In this document: one piece after another, positions 8,540 through 16,644 of the stretch
Layout: every line of letters begins with the position of its first letter
Numbering within the stretch: position 1 is the first letter of the stretch
Source of the DNA: Fontibacillus phaseoli
GTDB taxonomy: Bacteria > Bacillota > Bacilli > Paenibacillales > Paenibacillaceae
Assembly: GCF_003337355.1 (NCBI RefSeq)
Contig: NZ_QPJW01000012.1
Location: 1 to 64,000, forward strand
Direction: 5' to 3'
Length of the DNA: 64,000 bases
Made by a program: the position numbers and the translations under genes
Notes under the pieces: model-generated
Seen by the model: only the letters and a program-made list of their open reading frames with translations
Database searches by the model: none
What the model was told of the DNA's origin: nothing

Positions 8540-9880
8540 ATGGGGAAGTATTTTGGAACCGACGGAGTAAGAGGTATTGCAAATAAAGAATTAACGGCAG
8601 AAATGGCTTATCAGATTGGCCGCTGTGGGGGTTATGTGCTTGCGGGACAGGTTCCGAAGCCGAAGGTAGTTATCGGTATGGATACGCGCATTTCGGGCGT
8701 TATGCTCGAATCGGCGCTTGTAGCGGGGATGCTGTCGATCGGCGCGGACGTTATCCGACTTGGTGTGGTTTCAACGCCGGCCGTAGCCTATTTGACGCGG
8801 ATCCTTAACGCCGATGCAGGCGTTATGATATCGGCTTCGCACAATCCGGTCGAGGATAACGGAATCAAGTTTTTTGGCAGCGATGGCTTCAAGCTTTCGG
8901 ATGAAACGGAATTGTTGATCGAGGAACTCATGGATAAGGAAGTAGACGAGCTTCCGCGCCCTGTAGGCGGCGGGCTGGGCAGCGTCATGATCGACATTGA
9001 ATCGAAATTTAAATATCTCGCTCATTTGAAAACGACGATCAGTCATTCTTTTGAGGGGCTAAAGGTGGTTTTGGATTGCGCCAATGGGGCTGCCTATGAA
9101 CTGGCTCCGATGCTGTTCCGGGAGTTAGGCGCTGAAGTCTATACCATCGGGGCGGAGCCGAACGGTCTGAATATCAATGATCACTGCGGATCTACGCATC
9201 CGGAGAAGCTGAAAGAAGAAGTTATACGTCTTGGCGCGGACTTGGGACTCGCATTTGACGGGGATGCCGACCGCCTGATCGCTATTGACGAAAAAGGGGA
9301 AGAAGTCGACGGCGACTATATTCTTTGTATTTGCGGCGACGCGATGAACCGCGCGGGCAAGCTGAAAGACAGCACGGTCGTTTCGACTGTGATGAGCAAC
9401 TTCGGCTTCTATAAGGCGACCAAGAAACTGGCGCTGAATACGCAACAGACGGCGGTAGGAGACCGTTATGTCATGGCGGAAATGATCCGCGGCGGATACA
9501 ATCTGGGCGGGGAACAGTCCGGTCACGTGATTTTCTTGGATTACAATACGACTGGCGACGGCATCCTGACAGCGATTCAGTTGGTGGACACCATGAAGGC
9601 CGCGGGCCAACCGCTGAGCGAGATGAAAAAGGTAATGAAGCAGTACCCGCAGGTGCTGGTGAATGTCCGTGTGCAGGATAAGAGCAAGTTTGTCGGCAAT
9701 CCAGCCATTGAGGAAGCCATTACATCTGTAGAGCGCCAGCTTAGCGACAACGGCCGGGTACTGGTTCGTCCTTCCGGTACCGAGTCCCTGATACGCGTCA
9801 TGGCGGAGGGACCGGAGAAGGAAGAACTGGAGCAGTTGGTAGCGCATATCGTCTCCGTGGTGGAGAAGGAACTGATATAA
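8540..9880 (+). CDS. glmM: phosphoglucosamine mutase
   Basis: Interconverts glucosamine-6-phosphate and glucosamine-1-phosphate for UDP-GlcNAc and peptidoglycan synthesis. The catalytic phosphoserine loop ISASHNP has its serine at residue 100. The metal-binding loop reads DGDADR and the sugar-binding loop GGEQSGH; the C-terminal phosphate-binding loop is RPSGTESL. At 446 residues it is the usual length. GAAGGAG precedes the ATG. A GC-rich hairpin (8485-8506) lies in the 157-bp gap after cdaR. glmS, the preceding pathway step, lies 0.95 kb downstream. Confidence 0.98.
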   Translation: MGKYFGTDGVRGIANKELTAEMAYQIGRCGGYVLAGQVPKPKVVIGMDTRISGVMLESALVAGMLSIGADVIRLGVVSTPAVAYLTRILNADAGVMISASHNPVEDNGIKFFGSDGFKLSDETELLIEELMDKEVDELPRPVGGGLGSVMIDIESKFKYLAHLKTTISHSFEGLKVVLDCANGAAYELAPMLFRELGAEVYTIGAEPNGLNINDHCGSTHPEKLKEEVIRLGADLGLAFDGDADRLIAIDEKGEEVDGDYILCICGDAMNRAGKLKDSTVVSTVMSNFGFYKATKKLALNTQQTAVGDRYVMAEMIRGGYNLGGEQSGHVIFLDYNTTGDGILTAIQLVDTMKAAGQPLSEMKKVMKQYPQVLVNVRVQDKSKFVGNPAIEEAITSVERQLSDNGRVLVRPSGTESLIRVMAEGPEKEELEQLVAHIVSVVEKELI

Positions 9881-9888
9881 TAGATGTT

Positions 9889-10092
9889 TTCAAAAAGTCA
9901 TCTTTTGATCACGTAGGAATTCTTGAGGCTATCTCGACATCGAATCTTGAATTCAGCCGGGCCTAGCCTATGCTTTCGAAGTATGTTTCCTTCGGAAACA
10001 TTTTAGTTGCTCACGTAGGTTTCTCCTACGCCGCGCTAATCAGTCCCTATCTTCATTCAACCTTTTCGGTACTGAAAACCTGACTTTTTGAA
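9889..10092 (+). repeat. dispersed repeat, copy 1, with terminal inverted repeats
   Basis: About 204 bp bounded by TTCAAAAAGTC (9889-9899) and its exact inverse GACTTTTTGAA (10082-10092). The interior has a GTAGG/CCTAC hairpin near 10016-10032. A shorter, diverged copy in the same orientation lies at 56235-56401 and shares the termini, the segment GAATCTTGAATTCAG, the hairpin and the CAACCTT stretch. GTT flanks both sides, which may be a short target duplication. It lies between the glmM stop and the glmM terminator, so it is probably transcribed. No coding capacity; MITE-like in form. Confidence 0.75.
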
Positions 10093-10137
10093 GTTAATTT
10101 TTAATTTAAGTGACTTTTTTCATAGGACTACAAAATG

Positions 10138-10177
10138 AGCCGCTGGCACTGGGGAAATCCGGTTTCAGCGGCTTTTT
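10138..10177 (+). terminator. glmM terminator
   Basis: AGCCGCTG / CAGCGGCT stem (10138-10145 with 10166-10173) followed by TTTT, about 260 bp after the glmM stop and beyond the inserted repeat. Confidence 0.85.
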
Positions 10178-10227
10178 AATTGGGTAAGCTTCCTTGGGGC
10201 AGAGGGATAATCGGGACAACTTGATTA

Positions 10228-10256
10228 TTGCCAAATGTCACTGGGGTGCATATAAT
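10228..10256 (+). promoter_or_regulatory. promoter of the glmS leader
   Basis: TTGCCA, 17 bases, TATAAT. This near-consensus sigma-A promoter sits about 50 bp before the predicted ribozyme cleavage site, where the glmS leader must start. Confidence 0.75.
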
Positions 10257-10306
10257 AAGCATATTCAAGAAAAGAAAGTGAGGGTTGTAAGGTTTAAGCA
10301 GTATAA

Positions 10307-10545
10307 GCGCCAGAGCTTCATTTCGCGCGTTGAAGTTATCCGGAAGGGAACAGGCAGACACAATGTTGTTGTGTCTCGCCTGGATAAGGCTGGATGAGGA
10401 AACGGCAAATGCAAGCTGACGAGGTGGAGGTGTTCGAGATGTTCGGCGGGGGCCTCCCGGTGCCGCATCGCACCGTGACCGAAAGGACAAAAGGAATGGG
10501 CGACCGTTCCCACAAACCTTACGGACCGATGTTATTTTACAAGGG
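10307..10545 (+). ncRNA. glmS ribozyme / riboswitch
   Basis: A self-cleaving, glucosamine-6-phosphate-activated ribozyme in the glmS 5' leader. The 5' end AGCGCC matches the conserved cleavage region, so cleavage is expected between A10306 and G10307. The conserved core is present around 10419-10461 (GACGAGGTGGAGG, then TCGA, then TTCGGCGG and GCCTCCCGGT). Arms include CTTCA...TGAAG near the 5' end and GACACAA...TTGTGTC. The 3' boundary is approximate. A further 285 nt of leader with no recognised gene separate it from glmS; CCTCC at 10783-10787 could pair with the glmS Shine-Dalgarno, which is only a guess. Confidence 0.93.
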
Positions 10546-10831
10546 ATTTTTGGATGAAAGTATATTTCATGAGTGTGCGCAGGAGACGCGGAAGAAGCGC
10601 GATGGACGGGAGATTTATGGACATTCATGAAAATAGGCATGGTTACTTGTAACTTTTCTGATTTTTCAAATAAAAGGGGAATTCGGAAAGCTTGATGCCC
10701 ATTTAGGGATAACTTTTTGAACAACCACTAAAAATTGAATAGTTCTGTCTCTTTGGACCGCGCTGGCATCGTCCGCTTCTTTCCTCCTGCGAATCAAAAT
10801 TCGGAGAGAATGAAACGGAGGATATATAAAT

Positions 10832-12664
10832 ATGTGTGGTATTGTTGGATATATCGGGAAGAGAGACACGCAGACGGTTTTGTTGGAAGGACTTAAGAAG
10901 CTGGAGTATCGCGGTTATGATTCGGCGGGCATTGCGGTATTTACGCCGGACGGGTTGCAAATCGCCAAATCGATCGGCCGCTTGGCTAATCTGGAGTCCA
11001 AACTGGAAGGAGCCCCTTTGGTAGGGACGGCCGGCATCGGCCATACCCGCTGGGCAACGCATGGTAAACCGTCGGATGTCAATTCTCATCCGCATACCGA
11101 CCACAGCCAGAAATTTTCGGTCGTGCATAACGGGATCGTCGAGAATTATCTGGATTTGAAAGAAGAGCTGATCGGCCAAGGCTGCGAGTTCGTCTCGGAG
11201 ACGGATACGGAAGTCATTTCCCATCTGGTGGCCCGCGAGTATGAAGGCGATATCGTAAAAGCCGTTCAAAAAGCGATCACCTATATGCGCGGCGCTTTTG
11301 CGCTCGGCGTATTGACGGAATATGAGCCGAATAAGCTGGTTGCCGTACGTCAAGCAAGCCCGCTGATCATCGGTCTCGGCGAAGGCGAGAACTTCATCGG
11401 CTCCGACATCCCGGCAATTTTGAATTACACGCGCAACGTGTATATTCTGAATGACGGTGAAATGGCCGTATTGACCGAAGACGCTGTCGAATTGATGACC
11501 ATTGAGGGGAATTTTATTTCTCGGGAAATGATTTCTGTCGATTGGGATGCGGTGACCGCGGAAAAAGGCGGGTTTGATCACTTCATGCTCAAGGAAATCC
11601 ATGAGCAACCGAAGGCTTACCGCGATACGATGCGGGGTCGGATCGACGAGAGCGGCCGCAAAGTGCTGTTCCCTAACCTGAATCTGACCGAGGAAAAGAT
11701 TCGTTCGATCAATAACATTCACATCGTAGCTTGCGGAACGGCATATCATGCCGGTCTGGTAGGTGGAGCTACCATTGAAAAGTTGATCCGTGTACCGGTA
11801 GCATTTGACGTCGCATCCGAGTACCGTTATCGTTCGCCGCTCATTACGCCTGAGACGCTCGTGATCGTCGTCAGCCAGTCCGGTGAAACGGCGGACACCT
11901 TGGCTGCTCTGCGTGAAGCTCACGCCAATGGCGCTCATGTCCTGGCCGTTACGAACGTAGTCGGCAGTTCCATCGCTCGCGACGCGGACGACGTGATTGC
12001 TACGCTCGCAGGCCCGGAAATCGCCGTAGCTTCGACAAAGGCGTACACGTCCCAGTTGATCGCATTCTACCTGCTTGGCTTGCATTTGGCCCAAGTTCGC
12101 GGTACGCAATCCGAGGACGAAATCGCGCATATCCTTGCCGCGATGCAGTCGCTGCCTGAGCAAGTAGAAAGTATGCTGGAGCAGGCCGAAGCTATTAAGG
12201 CTTATGCCGAGCAAATCTCCAAGCATGAGCATCTGTTCTTCATTGGCCGCGGCCTCGACTATGCCGTAGCCATGGAAGGATCGCTCAAGCTGAAAGAAAT
12301 TTCTTACATTCACTCCGAAGCTTATGCGGCGGGTGAATTGAAACACGGAACCTTGGCGTTAATTGAAGATGGCATTCCGGTTATCGCTTTGGCGACCCAG
12401 GAAGCCGTACTCGAGAAGACCGTCAGCAACATCAAGGAAGTGAAAGCCCGCGGCGCAGACGTGATGGCGATCACGCACGAAGAGCACGTAGCCGGATTGC
12501 TGAAATCCGTCGACCAGGCCTTCGCGATTCCGAAGACGCTGCCGCTGCTTACGCCGGCACTGTCCGTTGTACCTTTGCAGCTTCTGTCCTACTACGCTTC
12601 CCTGGCTCGCGGCAACGACGTCGACAAACCGCGGAATTTGGCGAAGAGCGTGACGGTGGAGTAA
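10832..12664 (+). CDS. glmS: glucosamine-6-phosphate synthase (isomerizing)
   Basis: Makes glucosamine-6-phosphate from fructose-6-phosphate and glutamine, the committed step to UDP-GlcNAc. It begins MCGIVGYIG, so Cys2 after Met removal is the glutaminase nucleophile. The N-terminal class II amidotransferase has GHTRWATHG and YRGYDSAG. Two SIS domains follow with SQSGETADT and the C-terminal KSVTVE. At 610 residues it is full length. GGAGG lies 10 bases before the ATG. Expression should fall when GlcN6P activates the upstream ribozyme. Its 3' end forms the attTn7 site used by the Tn7-like ends just downstream. Confidence 0.98.
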   Translation: MCGIVGYIGKRDTQTVLLEGLKKLEYRGYDSAGIAVFTPDGLQIAKSIGRLANLESKLEGAPLVGTAGIGHTRWATHGKPSDVNSHPHTDHSQKFSVVHNGIVENYLDLKEELIGQGCEFVSETDTEVISHLVAREYEGDIVKAVQKAITYMRGAFALGVLTEYEPNKLVAVRQASPLIIGLGEGENFIGSDIPAILNYTRNVYILNDGEMAVLTEDAVELMTIEGNFISREMISVDWDAVTAEKGGFDHFMLKEIHEQPKAYRDTMRGRIDESGRKVLFPNLNLTEEKIRSINNIHIVACGTAYHAGLVGGATIEKLIRVPVAFDVASEYRYRSPLITPETLVIVVSQSGETADTLAALREAHANGAHVLAVTNVVGSSIARDADDVIATLAGPEIAVASTKAYTSQLIAFYLLGLHLAQVRGTQSEDEIAHILAAMQSLPEQVESMLEQAEAIKAYAEQISKHEHLFFIGRGLDYAVAMEGSLKLKEISYIHSEAYAAGELKHGTLALIEDGIPVIALATQEAVLEKTVSNIKEVKARGADVMAITHEEHVAGLLKSVDQAFAIPKTLPLLTPALSVVPLQLLSYYASLARGNDVDKPRNLAKSVTVE

Positions 12665-12686
12665 GGAAAGGCAACCGGGACAATTC

Positions 12687-12756
12687 TGTGTAGAATGACA
12701 TTAATGTTAGTTACTAGACATTAATGTTAGTAATTTAACAATAATGTTTGTATCTT
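12687..12756 (+). repeat. Tn7-like transposon end (type A) at attTn7
   Basis: Begins TGTGTAGAAT 23 bp after the glmS stop, then three tandem 20-bp units starting at 12697, 12717 and 12737. The unit is GACATTAATGTTAGTTACTA; the third unit is diverged. Tn7 inserts about 25 bp past glmS with its right end nearest glmS, and its right end is a TGT terminus followed by repeated roughly 20-bp TnsB sites. Position, orientation, terminus and repeat period all fit. The assignment is by analogy, since no matching transposase gene lies next to it. Confidence 0.7.
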
Positions 12757-12791
12757 GACAAAAAAGAATGGAATTACCTCCATATTTTTTT

Positions 12792-12821
12792 AAGTCGCTC
12801 ATAATATGAGCGACTTTTTTT
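12792..12821 (+). terminator. rho-independent terminator inside the attTn7 island
   Basis: Perfect 11-bp stem AAGTCGCTCAT / ATGAGCGACTT followed by a T run. It probably ends glmS transcription after the type A end displaced the native terminator. The 165 bp from here to 12986 hold only a CACCCGC/GCGGGTG hairpin and a 12-codon ORF with a good Shine-Dalgarno (GGGAG) that stops just before the next repeat array, possibly a truncated gene start. Confidence 0.85.
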
Positions 12822-12986
12822 AGGCTTTAGCCAGTTGACTACGTGAAACTCGCGAAAAGAAATCACCCGCTATGCGGGTGGAGGGGGTGAATTGTCTTGG
12901 TAAGATAAAATAGGAAGTTACCTTTTATGAAAGGGAGAATCATTAAATGAAAGGTCGAGTTTATATTGAATATAAAAGGCTTTAAA

Positions 12987-13077
12987 TGTCCAAAGAAAAT
13001 AAAATGTTAGACTGAAAAATAAAGTGTTAGAATCGGAAAATGAAGTTGTAGACTGAGAAAATAAAGTATTAGACTGG
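12987..13077 (+). repeat. Tn7-like right-end array (type B, copy 1)
   Basis: Terminus TGTCCAAA (12987-12994), then four consecutive sites at about 12995, 13014, 13036 and 13057 of the form GAAAATAAAGTGTTAGACT. This strongly resembles the known right end of Tn7, which has an 8-bp TGT terminus followed by four abutting sites of the type GACAATAAAGTCTTAAACT. A GGGCGCT...AGCGCCC inverted repeat follows. It differs in sequence from the type A end 300 bp upstream. Confidence 0.75.
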
Positions 13078-13127
13078 CGGGCGCTTCATTAAGCTCCTAA
13101 CGGACAGGATAGCGCCCCTCGCTAATT

Positions 13128-13733
13128 TTATTCCTCAACGGGGATGCCGGCAGCTTTCAAATGCCCATAGGTAACAATTCTACTAAACTGAGATGAAGCT
13201 TCATCCGCAGGAAGAGGCTGATCGTTTTTAATCCACCAAATGACTATACCCATGAAAGCCGATACGAGATATTCCAGCAGCAAATCCTTGGATATCGCTA
13301 AATGGGATTGTCCCTGAGCAGGATTCCACCTCTCATTCAATTTATCTTTAATGATATTCTCCATTTTTGCTCGAAACTGATAGATTCTATTCTCTTCAAT
13401 TAACATTGCGTAGTAAAAGGTAGTGTTGAGAGAAATATGTTCCAGTAAAGTTTGCATGACTGTCTCAAGTATAGAAATACTGAAAGGATTCATGCTGATG
13501 GGACAAAGAACAACGGCATCTTTTAGTTCGCTCAACAATTCATTCATACACTTATCCAATAAATCAGGTTTATTTTGGTAATGCAGATAAAAAGTGTTTC
13601 GATTGATCATAGCCCGATCGGCAATATCCTGGATTGTTATCGCTTCATATCCTTTTTCCTGAATAAGCTCATAAAAAGCCTTTCGAATCGATTGTTTCGT
13701 GCGAAGTATTCTTAGGTCGGTTTTCTTGTTCAT
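13128..13733 (-). CDS. TetR/AcrR family transcriptional regulator
   Basis: A one-component repressor of 201 residues. The N-terminal helix-turn-helix is clear (ITIQDIADRAMINRNTFYLHY, residues about 32-53), followed by an all-helical ligand domain with no recognisable specificity. GGGGGACTG precedes the ATG. It is divergent from the NTF2-like gene and the ABC permease, and palindromic sites lie in the shared region, so it probably controls them and itself. It is the first gene after the type B array and reads towards it. Confidence 0.85.
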   Translation of the reverse strand: MNKKTDLRILRTKQSIRKAFYELIQEKGYEAITIQDIADRAMINRNTFYLHYQNKPDLLDKCMNELLSELKDAVVLCPISMNPFSISILETVMQTLLEHISLNTTFYYAMLIEENRIYQFRAKMENIIKDKLNERWNPAQGQSHLAISKDLLLEYLVSAFMGIVIWWIKNDQPLPADEASSQFSRIVTYGHLKAAGIPVEE

Positions 13734-13859
13734 TATTTTCAGTCCCCCTAAATTTATTTAGAGCAGTTAAGCGACAAAGTTTGATGAGTTGTCTGTTATC
13801 CTTCAAAACTAAAAATATTGAATATTGATGGTGATATTAACCTTTATTATAATGAGCGA

Positions 13860-13896
13860 TAGATAAATAAACAACACGACGTTCATTATTTATCTA
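13860..13896. promoter_or_regulatory. candidate TetR operator
   Basis: Perfect 11-bp inverted repeat TAGATAAATAA / TTATTTATCTA with a 15-bp centre, 30 bp before the NTF2-like gene. The tail GTTCATTATTTAT resembles GTTCATTATAAAT at 14932-14944, before the ABC permease gene, which has its own nested palindrome. Confidence 0.55.
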
Positions 13897-13925
13897 ATGA
13901 CTATAAATACCAAGGAGGATAACAA

Positions 13926-14705
13926 ATGACATCACAAAACCAAAATGAGCTTGTCCTTAAGGCAATCGCTGTGCTGGAAAGTTTTGAGAGCGGCAATCCC
14001 GAAGCGATTACGGCTTACGTTAACCCAAATCAATATATTCAGCACAACCAAGGCTTATCCGATGGTCGTGCGGCCATGCTTGGTGCACTTGACCATTTAA
14101 AGGAAATTGGTACGAAGGTAAGTATTAAGCGTGCTTTGGTCGACGGAGATTATGTGGTACTTCATTCCGTATATGAGTTTTTCGGCCCCAAAATCATCAT
14201 TGATATTTTCCGTTTTGAGGATGGACTGATTGTTGAACATTGGGACAATATGCAAGAGTTGGTTGAAAAAACACCAAGCAACCATACGATGATTGATGGA
14301 CCGGTCACGATAAAGGATATCGACAAGACAGATGCCAACAAAGAAATTGTCAAAAGCTATGTTGAAAACATCTTGCTTGGGAAAAACCCCGGCCTGATTG
14401 AGGCATATTTTGATGGGGATAACTACATCCAGCATAGTCCACATATGGCAGATGGCCTTTCCGGCCTCCATACTGCATTGCAGGCGCTGAAGAAGAAAAA
14501 TATTGAATTTGAATATACTCATGTCCATCAGGTGATTGGACAAGGCGATTTTGTGCTTACAGTGAGTGAAGGTCTCTTCGACGGTCAGCCTACTGCTTTT
14601 TTTGACATGTTCCGCGTGGAGAATGGAAAGATCGCCGAACATTGGGACGTCATCGAGGGCATACTGCCAACAGAAAAACGAAAGAATTCGAATAGCAGAT
14701 TTTGA
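13926..14705 (+). CDS. tandem NTF2-like / SnoaL-like protein
   Basis: A 259-residue protein made of two similar SnoaL-type NTF2-fold halves (about residues 5-120 and 135-245). Each half contains the recurring NPxxIxxYxxxxxYIQHN/SP...GxxG pattern and ends with DxFRxExGxIxEHWD. Such proteins bind or transform small hydrophobic compounds; the substrate cannot be told here. AAGGAGG precedes the ATG. It is divergent from a TetR gene, an arrangement typical of an inducible stress or xenobiotic response. A terminator follows at once. Confidence 0.8.
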   Translation: MTSQNQNELVLKAIAVLESFESGNPEAITAYVNPNQYIQHNQGLSDGRAAMLGALDHLKEIGTKVSIKRALVDGDYVVLHSVYEFFGPKIIIDIFRFEDGLIVEHWDNMQELVEKTPSNHTMIDGPVTIKDIDKTDANKEIVKSYVENILLGKNPGLIEAYFDGDNYIQHSPHMADGLSGLHTALQALKKKNIEFEYTHVHQVIGQGDFVLTVSEGLFDGQPTAFFDMFRVENGKIAEHWDVIEGILPTEKRKNSNSRF

Positions 14706-14729
14706 GTTTGATGCAGCTGGAATTGTAAA

Positions 14730-14765
14730 AAAGACATCACCGATATTAATTACGGTGATGTCTTT
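14730..14765 (+). terminator. terminator after the NTF2-like gene
   Basis: 13-bp stem AAAGACATCACCG / CGGTGATGTCTTT, 25 bp after the stop. The T run is supplied by the stem end only, so it could act in both directions. Confidence 0.7.
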
Positions 14766-14804
14766 CGCATCGCGAATGTACTTGAGCGATAAATCTTTCT
14801 TCAA

Positions 14805-14846
14805 ATGGATATAGAAACGTTGCTGCAGCAACGCTTTTATATCCAT
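14805..14846. repeat. 21-bp near-perfect palindrome
   Basis: ATGGATATA and its inverse flank CGTTGCTG / CAGCAACG, making a 42-bp palindrome with only small mismatches in the GAAA/CTTT step. It has no T run. It may be a hairpin, a second terminator or a regulator site between the NTF2-like and ABC-permease genes. Confidence 0.6.
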
Positions 14847-14899
14847 TGCGATTAAGTAAACTTGTGGAGCAGCTATATTAAAAGGTGAGCCTTTTACAG

Positions 14900-14937
14900 A
14901 TGAACATTGCAAAGTTGATCATCAACAAGATGTTCAT
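14900..14937. promoter_or_regulatory. nested palindrome upstream of the ABC permease
   Basis: ATGAACA (14900-14906) and TGTTCAT (14931-14937) flank an inner TTGATCATCAA. It is placed just before the Shine-Dalgarno of the permease gene and shares a GTTCATTAT core with the operator at 13860-13896. Confidence 0.45.
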
Positions 14938-14963
14938 TATAAATAGACGAGGAGTAGCGTATC

Positions 14964-16151
14964 ATGAGAATACTGAAACAAAAAATGACGTGGCTGGGAG
15001 TGGCAATCGTCCTGGTCGTGTTGATCGTATTTGGGTTGGCGATGATGGGTTCGGTGCTCGGATCGAAGCCAAAGGAGCTTCCGGTGGCCCTCGTTGTCCT
15101 TGACCAGCCGGCGGAGCTGGTGACTGGCGAAACGTTTGCGGTAGGGGAGATAATTCAGGAGACATTAGGTTCGAACCCGGAGCTACCGTTCGTATGGCAT
15201 GTTGTGGATTCCGAGGAAAAAGCTCGGGAAGGGATGGATAAACGCGATTTTTACGGAGCGGTAGTGCTTCCGGTTGATCTGAGCACCGGACTGCTCTCGT
15301 TAGCAACTTCTTCGCCGATTCACCCTAATGTGAAGCTCATCACCAACGAGGGCATGAGCACACAAGCCTCGATCGTCGTAACACAGGCATTGGGGCAAGC
15401 GCTGAAAATGATCAACGAAAAACTATCGCAACAGCTGCTTGGGCAGATTGAGCAGCAAAATGAGCATATTCCGGTTGAGACGGCGAAGGCTTTTATGGCA
15501 CCAATGAACGTTCAGGAGGAAGTCATGCATTCACCGGGGGTGAACAATGCGTCGGGGAATGCCCCGGCTTTGTTGACTCAGATCATGTGGATCGGCAGCC
15601 TGGTGACCGGAATAGTCTTGTTCCTGGCTGGCAAGAAAGTGGTCGACGCGGGTTCAAGAAGATGGACGGTCATTGCACTGCAAGCGATCGTGGGACTTGT
15701 GATCGTAAGCTTTTCATCGGGCTTCACTATTTGGATGGCCACGTCGTGGTACGGTATGGAAATGGCGGATGCAGGGGCAACTTGGTTGTTCTTATGGCTG
15801 GTCGGATCGGCGTTCTTCTTGTTGCAATCTTCTTTGCTAAATTGGATCGGATTCCGGGCTATGCCGCTGCTCGTACTGCTGATGTTCTTCTCCATCCCGC
15901 TGCTGAACATGGCTCCGGAGTTCTTACCACATACGACGCGAGATTGGATCTATTCGTGGACGCCATTGCGGTTCGCAGCAGGAGGGCTGCGGGAAGTGAT
16001 GTACTTCGGCGGACTGGACGCGGCCTCTTCGAACACCTCTGTCTTGTGGGGCGTTTTCGCGGGATTTCTGGTGCTGCTGCTCGCTTCCGGATTTAAGGCT
16101 GGTCGATCGACAGATGCCGCGCCTACTTCTGTTACAGTCGGTTTAAAATAA
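14964..16151 (+). CDS. ABC-2 type permease, YhgE/Pip-like
   Basis: A 395-residue membrane protein. One N-terminal transmembrane helix (about residues 9-28) is followed by a large extracytoplasmic region (about 30-205), then five or more C-terminal transmembrane helices, the YhgE/Pip-type layout of ABC-2 export permeases. GAGGAG precedes the ATG. No ATPase gene is adjacent. It probably exports a lipid or drug and belongs to the same regulated cluster as the NTF2-like protein. Its 3' end abuts a remnant of an unrelated ORF, so the downstream boundary may be a recombination junction. Confidence 0.75.
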   Translation: MRILKQKMTWLGVAIVLVVLIVFGLAMMGSVLGSKPKELPVALVVLDQPAELVTGETFAVGEIIQETLGSNPELPFVWHVVDSEEKAREGMDKRDFYGAVVLPVDLSTGLLSLATSSPIHPNVKLITNEGMSTQASIVVTQALGQALKMINEKLSQQLLGQIEQQNEHIPVETAKAFMAPMNVQEEVMHSPGVNNASGNAPALLTQIMWIGSLVTGIVLFLAGKKVVDAGSRRWTVIALQAIVGLVIVSFSSGFTIWMATSWYGMEMADAGATWLFLWLVGSAFFLLQSSLLNWIGFRAMPLLVLLMFFSIPLLNMAPEFLPHTTRDWIYSWTPLRFAAGGLREVMYFGGLDAASSNTSVLWGVFAGFLVLLLASGFKAGRSTDAAPTSVTVGLK

Positions 16152-16153
16152 AG

Positions 16154-16465
16154 ATTGATACTCTTATCAAAGTGGGTAAAACGGTTTCGTACCGAACTGT
16201 ATCGGACAAATTTAAAGAAAATAATCCAGACGGAATAGATATACACCAAAATACAATCCGAAAGAACCAAGTGCTTCATAATCATTTTCTTCAGCACAGT
16301 ATTACTAAGACTTATAGGCCTCGTAAAAGGTCACACGAGGCCTTAAACGATGATTTAGATACATTGCACATTAAACAGGATCGTGACATAGATCGAGTTC
16401 GACAGCGCTATATGCAGCTCACTAAGTCGGAGCTGGTCGATTTACTAATACGGATGGAACAGTAA
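16154..16465 (+). pseudogene. remnant of a small accessory (TnpC-like?) protein gene
   Basis: The reading frame has no credible start: it is open upstream into the 3' end of the permease gene. The visible product begins around IDTLIKVGKTVSYRTVS and ends RVRQRYMQLTKSELVDLLIRMEQ; GTG 16172 has no Shine-Dalgarno. The pattern (variable-length helix, GIDIHQNTIRKN, basic linker, coiled C-terminus) recalls small proteins encoded beside site-specific recombinases or transposases, but I cannot name it with certainty. After its TAA the same frame stays open to 16627 (including YWLKSEFEKYIKIRKPNFSL), so this may be one gene with an in-frame stop. Confidence 0.45.
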
Positions 16466-16644
16466 ATTGCGTATCAGAGTCAGTATTGGCTGAAAAGTGA
16501 ATTTGAAAAGTATATAAAAATTCGTAAACCTAACTTTAGTTTGTTAAATCGAACGGTACTGCCTGGCATTCATTCGGTAGCCTTGAAGGGCACTTACTTT
16601 ATCTATCGAAATGGGAACCAACTATAATGTCACTGAACATCTGT

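Noticed and set aside
10176-10724. Minus-strand and plus-strand ORFs within the glmS leader
   Set aside because: The sequence is explained by the glmS promoter and ribozyme core; the ORFs have no ribosome sites.
10703-12346. 547-codon open frame on the minus strand over glmS
   Set aside because: It mirrors the glmS gene, has no Shine-Dalgarno and no protein-family signature; a codon-bias shadow.
12954-12992. 12-codon ORF with a good Shine-Dalgarno just before the type B array
   Set aside because: Too short to call a gene; it may be the truncated start of one, and is mentioned only with the adjoining terminator.
12987-13077. First reading of the period-20 repeats as a CRISPR array
   Set aside because: The repeats abut without spacers, vary in sequence and follow a TGT terminus, which fits transposase-binding sites and not CRISPR.
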